From assembly GCA_036898135.1 (NCBI GenBank), contig CM072513.1, positions 12,957,602 through 13,021,601 on the forward strand: 64,000 bases of DNA, read 5' to 3'. Position numbers and translations under genes: made by a program. The DNA comes from Oncomelania hupensis. Lineage: Eukaryota; Mollusca; Gastropoda; Littorinimorpha; Pomatiopsidae. The notes beneath the pieces were generated by a model. It was not told the origin of the DNA and ran no database searches. It was given only the letters and a program-made list of their open reading frames with translations. This document shows, one piece after another, positions 55,645-64,000 of the stretch; position 1 is the stretch's first letter; each line of letters starts with the position of its first letter.

Positions 55645-56400
55645 CTACCCTAGGACTTCCATCACTGCCATGGCTGCTAGGAGCATTCTACTCTAGGACT
55701 TCCATCACTGCCATGGCTGCTAGGAGCATTCTACTCTAGGACTTCCATCACTGCCATGACTGCTAGGAGCATTCTACTCTAGGACTTCCATCACTGCCAT
55801 GGCTGCTAGGAGCATTCTACTCTAGGACTTCCATCACTGCCATGGCTGCTAGGAGCATTCTACTCTAGGACTTCCATCACTGCCATGACTGCTAGGAGCA
55901 TTCTACTCTAGGACTTCCATCACTGCCATGGCTGCTAGGAGCATTCTACTCTAGGACTTCCATCACTGCCATGGTTGCAATGAGCATTCTATATTTCTGC
56001 CCTAGGACTTCCATTACTGCCATGGCTGTAAGGAGCATTTTATATTTCTGCCCTAGGACTTCCATGACTGCCATGGCTGCAAGGAGCATTTTATATTTCT
56101 GCCCTGGACTTCCATGACTGCTATGACTGCAAGGAGCATTCTATATTTCTGCCCTAGGACTTCCATTACTGCCATGGCTGCAAGGAGCATTTTATATTTC
56201 TGCCCTAGGACTTCCATGGCTGCAAGGAGCATTCTATATTTCTTCCCTGGGACTTCCATCACTGCCATGGCTGCAAGGAGCATTCTATATTTCTGCCCTA
56301 GAACTTCCATGACTGCCATGGCTCCAAGAAACATTCTACATTTCTGCCCTAGGACTTCCATCACTGCCATGGCTGCAAGGAACATTCTACATTTCTGCTA
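55645..56400. repeat. 43-49-bp minisatellite, about 16 copies
   Basis: The left half has 43-bp units (GGACTTCCATCACTGCCATG then GCTGCTAGGAGCATTCTACT). The right half has longer units ending TATATTTCTGCCCTA. The change of unit type at about 55980 is abrupt. Confidence 0.94.
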
Positions 56401-59249
56401 CAAAATACAATATTTTCAACAAACAAACTTGTAGTAATAAACATACACACTGTACTTTACATATTACAAATACAACAAGTTCTTAAAACTCAAATTCAGT
56501 TTCATATATATAACCTTCATCTTTCTCCTCCAAGTCATCTTTAGTGACATTGGAAAGTTCATGATCTTTATGCCTTTTTAACAAACAACTGCTTAATTGC
56601 TTAATTGAGTACAAAAATAATAAATAACAAATATAAATAAATAATACTAAATAAATAAATATACAAATATTAGGGATTAAATACGTGTATAAGAAGAGTT
56701 AAGAGGTTAAAAATCATCACAGGCCCAAGAAAAAACAAACGTTTAAAATTGTGTAAACAAATACTGATCATATTAACAATTCTTGACATGATTACCTACC
56801 TAATTGTTGCAATGATCTGTATACAGTATATTTTCCATCAGTAACTGGATGGCAGACTGAATAGTGTTAAGCACTACATGTGATGTTAGGTGTAATGTCA
56901 GAACAAGATGATGTCCCCATTGTAGAAACATGAACTATAACTCTGTGTCCCAGTAATGAGTTCTAGTGATTTTTTAAACATGATGATCCGATGTTGTGCA
57001 ACCTAATACACCTTTTCCTACCATGGCAACATTGTTGTGAACTAAATTCAAGACGGTCACTTATTTGCACCAGTCATGCAGAGGACATAGTAAAGTAACA
57101 AAATAATTGCAGATGCTCAACTGAGGAAGAAGAAGAACAAGAAAGTCTCCACCATGAACATGTCTGCTCATTATGTTGTTAGAAGTTTTAAGTCTCCAGC
57201 ATTACATTTGATGCTATCCTTGTGAGAATCCATTCACCCACACCATAATCATTTGCACCAGTAATGTGGATGACATCCACACAATAAAACCATAAGCATG
57301 AAACATGACATCAATTAATGATGCCAGAACAAGATGATGTCAGAACAAGATGATTATTACAACATTATTATGAATTTCAGTCCTCCTTGTGTCATAGATG
57401 GAGGTTTGTTTGAAGTCAACGCCTTGAGGATGTGTATATTACATCAATAGTTTAAATCCTTGTTGATGTAAGTTTGGATGAAGGAATAAAGTCATAAGCT
57501 TGAAGCATAACATCACTGATGATATCACGACAAGATGACATCAACATTAATATTAAGGTTAGGACTGGTTGATGTTATGAAGCGAAGCCCTGGAGGATGT
57601 TTATACCATATAATTATTTGTCCAATCCATCTTGTCATCAGGCAATGGTGTCAGCACAGATTAAGACAATGATGACATTCATGAGTGTCATTAAACACAT
57701 GAGTAATTTCTTTGTTTTATTTTGACTTTATGTTGGAGCTGTTGAGGTAATTCACAAGTGGACATGGATAATCAATGGTTCAAAGGTCCAGCAAAATCAG
57801 GCCCACGCAAAATCTGTGTCTCTATCTGTGATTTACACCCCGTTTGACCAACTATGTAGCATTAAACATTTGTTATCCTTGTCCATTACTAGCATGCATT
57901 CACCATTCATTGCAGCTTGCAAACAATGTCTCCAATACTCTGCAGCTGGATTTGGTTTCTATTAGAGACTACAGAGTTCTGGGATTACGTGTGGCTGTAT
58001 TTGTTATCTTGACTTACTGCAAGTACTACAAGTGCAGGTCTGGAATGTGAGGTCTTTGTATCGCTGAATGTCTGTCATTAATGTATCACCACGAAGGTTG
58101 CTAAAACCTGTACCCAACCCCTTATCCAATCCACAGTCACAACTATATCCATGTAATCCCAATTACCCTCTTATGGATTGAAGGATTTTGTGTACTATAT
58201 ATAAGGTTGTACTCAATGAGGTGCTGCATTCAGCATGGTAAAAGGCTTTCACAGTACAAACAATGCTACCCAATGGCTCTGAAGTTCATATCTATAGCTT
58301 ACCATTAAATACAAATCCAATATGTTCAGCTTAAGATTATTGCCCAGTTTATGTGTTCAGTTGTTTACATTCAACACTGTTCACAATGAGTTGTCTCTTT
58401 AGAATGTTGGTGTCACATGCAAAACAATCATAACAAAATTATTTTGCTGATCCTCGCTGCTAAATGCCCTCTGTACTGTGCACTCGACGTTATATACAGC
58501 ATGTACAGATTATTTGTTGAGACTTGATTTGAGGTTATATCATCAACCACATCATCAATCACACCTGTTAAGTACAGCAACGTTGCTCAACGCTGTTACT
58601 ACAGTGACCATCCGGTCACCTGTTGTTCAGCATTGAGTATTTCATGTAACTACAATTCTAAGGTTGTTAGCATTGAAAAAAGTTTAGTACTGACAAAATG
58701 GAGTAGTTGGAGGTGGCATAATAAATTACGATGATGAGTAATTGCTGTGATTGGTGCAATAGCACTGAACGACCCTAAGTAGATTACAACGTTGCTATGA
58801 CAACATGGCCACAGGCAAAATGTCAAAGTACTCACAATAAAGAGAGATAATCTGTGCACTGCACAATTTGAGTTTTTTTTAAATTACTTCCAAGATGTGG
58901 TTTTTTCATGCCAAGTGTATAGTTCTCATAACACTAACAGAAAACTTTGTTTATTAATGCCAAGTGTGTAATTCTCATAACAGAGAACTTTGTTTATTCA
59001 TGCCAAGTGTGTAATTCTCATAACAGAGAACTTTGAAGTCCTGGCAGATGTTAAAGTGATACAGCTGCTTTGTCAATGATCTTAGGATGTGGTGCGTTCT
59101 AAAGCACCCAGCGTAGCAGTGTCCTCACTGTTTGACGTCTATATCAGCACTTACACAGGGTCAAGCTACAGGCCATGCGTAACAGTTGGCGACAGGCGTC
59201 TTTAGACATCAGTCTCTCTGACGTCCTCATCGTTACGCTGATGCCACCA
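56401..59249 (-). other. AT-rich DNA downstream of the neurexin stop (likely 3' UTR)
   Basis: No open frame, transposon or array was found except a 37-bp duplication at 58905-59035 (ATGCCAAGTGTGTAATTCTC type). Directly adjacent to the stop on the minus strand, so at least the right part should be 3' UTR. Confidence 0.45.
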
Positions 59250-59679
59250 TCATACGTACCACTCTTTGACATCTTTCTTTTTCCCTGTGGCGCGCCCTTT
59301 GCTTGAGTCCCCAGAGTGGGACAGGAGAGTGCCGTTGCCTTGGTGATGACCCCCGCCTGATCCCCCCTTCTTTCCATCCAGTGAGGTGAAGTTCTGGCTT
59401 TCGTCCACTTTGTAGGTGCCTTCATCGCGACTGCGGAACTTGTAAGCAGCGATGCAGAGGATGATCACGGCGACGAAGACCGAAACGGCGATGCCTGCGA
59501 TGAGGCCGATGTTGAGACCGCTCCCGTCCCCATCTTTGTCACCTCCCTGGGTCTTGTCAGTGTCCGGTGACTTGGTGGGGACATCACCCGGCTCAGGGGT
59601 GGAGAGGTAAAAATCAGTCTGGTGGCCAATATTCCCTGGCTCTGGTGCTGCAGGTCTACCCGGCAGTTGTCCTGTTCTT
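59250..59679 (-). CDS. Neurexin terminal exon (stalk, TM, cytoplasmic tail)
   Basis: Encodes about 142 residues and stop TGA (59252-59250). Order: Pro-rich stalk RTGQLPGRPAAPEPGNIGHQ, acidic linker PDTDKTQGGDKDGDGSG, transmembrane helix at about residues 68-90, positively charged YKFRSRDEG, a Gly-rich insert GGSGGGHHQGNGTLL, and the basic GKKKDVKEWYV end. The acceptor on the minus strand is CATTTTAGCAG, a TAG-CAG (NAGNAG) pair, both phase-compatible (phase 2), so one Ala/Arg-type residue may be optional. Confidence 0.93.
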
Positions 59680-62600
59680 CTGCTAAAATGGACAGATAAA
59701 CAATGCATTGTATACGGTTTCTGCTAATTAGCAATGGACAGACAAACAATGTACTGTAAATGGTGTCTGCTAGTTAGCAAATGCATCTGACATGATGTGC
59801 TCTAGGAAGATTGTTGAAGAGTGTTGGAAAGAATAAGAATCCTAGATGAACACAGATTGTTGTTCTAAACCATTTTCCGATGGCACAGTTGTGAAGGACT
59901 GCATTGGTAGCCTTGTCATACAGGCTTTTGATGTCTTCAATAATTTTTTAGGGCTGATGTTATATACACTCATGGTTGCCCACAGAGCTGCATGCCAGAC
60001 TCAGTCAAACGCTTTCTTGAAGTCTACAAACACATGATAAAGATGTTGTTGGTGCTGTAGGTATTTCTCGCAGATTATTCTGAGGTTGAAAATCTGTTCA
60101 GTGGTACTTCGCCCTGCCCTGAATCCTGCTTGTTCTTCAGCTACAATTTGTTCTGCTTGGAGTTTCAACCTGTTGAGTATTATTTTCAGGAGGACCTTGC
60201 TAGGATGGCTGATGAGGCTGACGGCGCGGTAATTTTCACACTCCTTAAGGTTACCCTTTTTGGGAAAAGTGATGACAAGCGACAAAGTCCATGGTGTGGG
60301 CCACTCCCCACTCTGCCCGATCTTGTTACAGATAATGGTGAGGGCATCAATCATCGCTTCTCCTCCTGCTTGAAGCAATTTCACGGGTATGTTGTCCACT
60401 CCCGTTGACTTCCCCTTCTTCAGTGATTGCACTGCTACCTTAACTTCTTTTCGGAGAATTGGGAGGATTTTTCCTTCTCTGTTCTGGGGACATGGGGTCT
60501 CCATTTGGTGTGTGGTTGCAAAGGTCAAAGCAGTACTCTGTCCATCTATCCAAGACTTCTTGTTCTTCTGTAAGGCATATGCCAGACTTGCTTTGGATCG
60601 TGGAGACTTTGGGCTGTTTGACACTTGTCAGCCGCTTCACAGTCTGGTAGGCCTTTTTGCTGTTGTTCTTGTTCAGACTGCTCTCTATTTCCTGGCATTG
60701 CTCTTCTATCCAGTTCTTCTTTGCTGTGCGCATGCCTTTTCGGATGTCACTGTTGATCAGCTCCCTAGGAGGTGTTCCTTTTATTTTTCATCTCTCTTCG
60801 TTTGTCACAGAGGTCCAAAAGTTCAGGTGTGATCCACGGTTTCTTCTTTGGGTGGTGCTTGCCAGGGATCTCAGTGATGGCATCTGTCACAGCTGAGTTG
60901 AAGGTGGTGGTTATGGTTTCGACATCTATTTTGCCAGCTCTCTTCAAGTGGAGCCAGAAGCCACAAGATGGTGGTCACTTCCGATGTCTGCTCCTGGAAA
61001 AGTGCGTGTCCTGCCAATTTTTATGCTTGATCTGAAGTGTGTTTTGACCATGATGTAGTCAATATGGTAGTGATGCTCCCCGCTGGGACTGTGCCAGGTC
61101 CATCATCTGGATTTTTTGCGGAGACCAAGCGCGTTTGCCAGTATCAGATTGTGGTATCTGGCAAACTCCAAGAGTCTCAGACCCCTGTCATTTGTCTCAT
61201 TGTTGCAGTGTGGTCAACACCCAGCAAACCAGCCCGATCGTGGCCCCACTCGGGCCGCATAGGGCATCCCGACTTTTGTCGGGTTTTAGTAGGGACCCAC
61301 ATAGCCCTACAAAAACCCGATGCGTAGCGGAGTCGAGAAATGTGGATGCGTAACGATTCGCCCTCCCGTCTGCCGCCCGATTTTGCCCCACCACAAAGCC
61401 ACGCTGCGCTCACACTAACATAGGCCTACTCTCGCTTCTAATTGGCTAAACTGTCTGGAATGTTTCGTCTGCTTCACATATGCTGCGGCGTACGTATGTG
61501 AAAAATATTTATACAAAATCAATTCAGCAAGATATCATTATTTAATTGTGCTTATAATTCTTACTTTTTATCATACAATATGTAAAATATGTAAAGTGTT
61601 TCTTTTAACTATTGTATTTATTTATACATTATAAGCCAAGGGTAAATTTCCGTGCCCATTACTGCTGGTCTTTTCCGGTTGTACTTAAGCGCCAATTTTC
61701 TACAGTTTTCTTCTACAGTTGCATGTGCTCGGATATTGTGTTTGCCTGCGAAAACCTATTCCGCTGTGGTTGTTTTTTGGGGCTTTGCCTTTCGTTTATG
61801 TATTTACACACGATTTCGATAGCGACGAAGATCACGTTAATATAGGCTATATCGTTATCGAAATGGTGTGTAAATACTTAAGTGGGGACACACCAAGGAC
61901 TTCCGAAAACAAAAACGCCTGTGCCGACAGTCCCTATTAACACCAGACATTTCAATTCTTTCTTCATGCAATCACATATCATAAACAATATGTGGGATAT
62001 GATTTTAGGGTAAATCAGCATTGGCCAGGGATGGGGCATTATCGGGGTTGTTTCTGGTTTAAGTTGGGTTACAATAGGGTTGGTGTTGGGTATCATGACG
62101 TATGCCCGATCTTTGCCGGAATCGGGTTACCGTTCGGCAAAGGTTGGGTTACGGTCGGGTAAGTTTTGGGTACCCCGACGATCGCCCAATCTTTATCGAA
62201 AGTCGGGCTACTGTTTGGCGAACGTGGGGCTATGATCGGGTAAGTTTCGGGTAGCCCGACGATCGCCCGATCTTTGCCCGAATCGGGCCCGAGTCGGTTC
62301 CAATTTCCATTTGCCTGATCGGGCCCCGATCGGTAGCCCTATCCGGGCCCCATCGGGCTTCGAAATTGTGGTTAGCTGGGCATATATGTTTCCCCAGTTG
62401 TGGTGCGCATCTTGGCCAACCTTGGCATTCCAGTCGCCTTGCACTATGACTATGGCTCTTGGTACTTGGTCAAGGACGGCCTGTAGATGTTTATAGAAAT
62501 CCTCGACTTCGCTGTCATCATAGTCTGATGTTGGGTCATAATCCTGGATGATGGTGATGTTGAAAGAGGTTGCTCTCAGACGGATGGTAATGAGTCTACT

Positions 62601-63760
62601 GGAGATTGGGCGGCAACCCATGACAGTGGCTAGAATGTTCATGCCTGTCATCTCTCCTACTGAAATAAAGCTTGTGGCCTTTGTTGGTCGTTGTTTAACC
62701 TAGGCCTTTTCAGCGCAGTTTGCTGATAACTAAAATATTCTATCCATAGTGGTCCAGCTCGTGGGCCAGTTCTTCTAATTTTCCCTCCGCAGTTAGGGTC
62801 CTGATATTCCAGGTTCTTATGACCATGCTGTCTTTCATGCAGATCTTGCTAAGTTTTCCATCACTAGCACACTTATAACCTCCGTCCTGGTGGCTAACGA
62901 AAGGTGTGGTCCTTGGTGATCCGGGCGACGATCGATCCTTTATGGAGCGAGTAGATCTTTTCATCATATGGTGTGTCTTGGGCAAGAAAGACCTGGCAGG
63001 GCCCAATCCTCTCCAGGCTATTGGTCACAGTCAAAATCCACGAGTACAGTGTGGCTCGCCTCGGCCCTGAGCACATGGTCGTTGAACCTGTAGTAACATG
63101 AGGTTCCTCCATCCTGGCTGGTGACTTCTGTATAGAAGACTTTCGTCAAGTGATGCGTGCTGACATCACCCCTGTTATAGTGGTAAGACAAGTAAGGCTA
63201 ACAGACAGGCATTCGTTACATACAGAGTCTTGTCACTGCTCTCCCAGTGGCGCAATGGTAGAGACTTAATACATCCCTAATAGTCCAACTAGACACACAG
63301 TCTGACATTCATCACATTTTTTTGTCTGTCTTTATACATTTTGCTGACAGCTCCTGCTCAACCCATTCTTATGACTAACTGATTCGATTTATTTATATTT
63401 CTACTGCACTGTAGATTGCAACAAGATTTTCAGCTGTATGCTGGCAGCTTGTGATAAAAATTCAATGTAAGGTTCCCCCCCCCCCCCCCTCTCTAACTTT
63501 TCAGACACAGGGAGGGATATGCTATATTGACCTCTCTTTTCTTAGGACCAGCTTTATGATCAAAACTGAAACAGTGATCCAGCCTACCTGGTAGTGGTGG
63601 TTGGTGGTGAGGGGGTGGTTTTGACAATGACGGTGGGTTTGATAATATCATCGTCGGTTCCTGAACCAAGCACAGTGCAGTCCTCCTCATCGTCATAGGG
63701 GCACCCGGGACCACCGCCAGAGAATATGATGTCATCAGTGACGCCATTCAAGGGTGTGGT
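59250..63760 (-). CDS. Neurexin, C-terminal part (last two exons)
   Basis: Neurexins are presynaptic adhesion receptors that bind neuroligins and other partners through LNS domains, and bind CASK/Mint-type PDZ proteins through the cytoplasmic tail. Two minus-strand exons remain here: 63760-63588 and 59679-59250. The first gives an acidic Cys-containing stalk (GGGPGCPYDDEEDC) and a Thr/Pro-rich stretch. The second gives a stalk, one transmembrane helix (IGLIAGIAVSVFVAVIILCI), the juxtamembrane YKFRSRDEGTYKVDES and C-terminal KEWYV. The RDEGTYKVDE block and the final YV are highly characteristic of neurexins (vertebrate tails have RDEGSYQVDE and end EYYV). The LNS/EGF exons lie beyond the right edge. 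The gene is convergent with RALGAPB. Confidence 0.92.
59699..59777. repeat. Direct duplication, about 50 bp
   Basis: GGACAGATAAACAATGCATT and GGACAGACAAACAATGTACT begin two copies, each ending TCTGCTARTTAGCAA, in the neurexin intron beside the acceptor. Confidence 0.75.
59778..63165 (-). mobile_element. RTE-like LINE with endonuclease and RT parts, 3'-truncated, in the neurexin intron
   Basis: Same family as the 12.0-13.4 kb copy. On the minus strand, in order: an N-terminal segment (63112-62894), the start of an apurinic-type endonuclease (DSMVIRTWNIRTLTAEGKLE, 62860-62750), its middle (IIQDYDPTSDYDDSEVEDFY and VQGDWNAKVGQDAHHNWGNI), then, after a 1.16-kb insertion, RGLRLLEFARYHNLILANAL and GSDHHLVASG, and an RT (KGKSTGVDNIPVKLL, ENYRAVSLISHPSKVLLKII, QAGFRAGRSTTEQIFNLR, VFVDFKKAFD) ending before the FADD motif. 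Multiple stops and shifts. Unusually, the 3' half is what is missing, so it was cut by deletion after insertion and not by normal 5' truncation. Confidence 0.88.
61221..62380. mobile_element. Unclassified inverted-repeat element inside the LINE
   Basis: It interrupts the LINE endonuclease between GNIY and GPHCNNETNDRG. Short inverted ends, CCCAGCAAACCA at 61221 and the reverse complement CCCAGCTAACCA at 62380, with CA on both sides as a possible 2-bp target duplication. Subterminal regions are full of GCCCGATC, CGGGTA and GGGCCC motifs. At 62095-62290 there are three roughly 65-bp direct repeats (TCGGGTAAGTTTYGGGTA type). The middle (61430-61960) is unlike the ends and has no recognisable protein. 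Confidence 0.7.
63588..63760 (-). CDS. Neurexin penultimate exon (stalk)
   Basis: Minus-strand acceptor TTGATTGCAG and donor ACCAG|GTAGGC, phase 0 to 2, 173 nt. Encodes TTPLNGVTDDIIFSGGGPGC then PYDDEEDCTVLGSGTDDD and a Thr/Pro tail TTPSPPTTTTR. The paired Cys around an acidic run matches the juxtamembrane CPSDDED-type segment of neurexins, after the last LNS domain. Confidence 0.85.
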
Positions 63761-64000
63761 CTGCAATCAAGTATTGTTTTAAATGTGTGAATAAGGTGGG
63801 TTTATCCAACACTGCATCATAATTTAACATAAAAGGTGGGCGAGAGGGGGTAGGATGGGGAGTAGGGGGTGGACGGAAGGGAATCTTCATTACAAAGACT
63901 ACATATCAGCTGTGTGTAATACTGTGATCCATACACTCAAAATACAGTACTTTTCTCTCAACAAACTTCAAAAAGTTCTACACTCTTTTCCAAATCTGCT
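63761..64000 (-). other. Neurexin intron, right edge
   Basis: Sequence upstream of the penultimate exon. A G-rich stretch lies at 63835-63875; no further exon is visible. Confidence 0.6.

Noticed and set aside
63248..63272. tRNA A-box-like sequence GTGGCGCAATGGTAGAG
   Set aside because: No B box follows at a workable distance, so neither a tRNA gene nor a SINE can be supported.

Overview
Eukaryotic nuclear DNA, most likely from a marine invertebrate and probably a mollusc. The evidence is exon-intron gene structure, two bilaterian genes (RALGAPB and a neurexin), dense minisatellites, and old non-LTR and hAT copies. The taxon is an inference; no phylogenetic computation was possible. Gene names come from recognising the translated exons.

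Layout. 1-3 kb: 69-bp satellite that runs off the left edge. 3-18.9 kb: repeat-rich DNA with no convincing gene. It holds a dispersed 33-37-bp minisatellite family split by a hAT-like element (9455-11718) and by a dead RTE-like LINE (about 12.0-13.37 kb), plus Rex1-like and other retroposon fragments. 18.9-41.3 kb, plus strand: fourteen exons encoding about 670 C-terminal residues of RALGAPB, the non-catalytic subunit of the RalGAP heterodimer. Intron phases agree across all exons except for an uncertainty at exon J (about 33.76-33.95 kb). The introns carry minisatellites, CR1/L2/Rex1-type LINE fragments and hAT elements. 41.3-51.3 kb: 3' UTR and intergenic DNA with a 53-bp array, a piggyBac-type MITE, nested LINE insertions, a 27-bp array, a tRNA-derived SINE and a long TA tract. 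51.3-59.2 kb: AT-rich DNA downstream of the second gene, perhaps a long 3' UTR, with a pogo-like MITE and two minisatellites. 59.25-63.76 kb, minus strand: the last two exons of a neurexin (extracellular stalk, transmembrane helix, cytoplasmic tail with PDZ ligand). Their intron holds a degraded LINE that is itself split by a 1.16-kb inverted-repeat element. The two genes are convergent.

Main observations. (1) Three RALGAPB splice junctions, and possibly a fourth, sit inside tandem arrays whose unit contains the splice site. One acceptor is copied 8 times at an exact 26-bp period, another about 9 times, and a donor plus the last 8 exonic bases 17 times at a 50-bp period. The true site is always the copy next to the exon, and at two of the junctions any other choice gives an immediate in-frame stop. 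(2) Four hAT-like elements have readable 5-6-bp target duplications instead of the usual 8 bp, and three of them lie inside minisatellites. (3) A short retroposon family has 3' tails of AATC or ATGTA repeats and clean 12-bp target duplications, including one nested inside another LINE.
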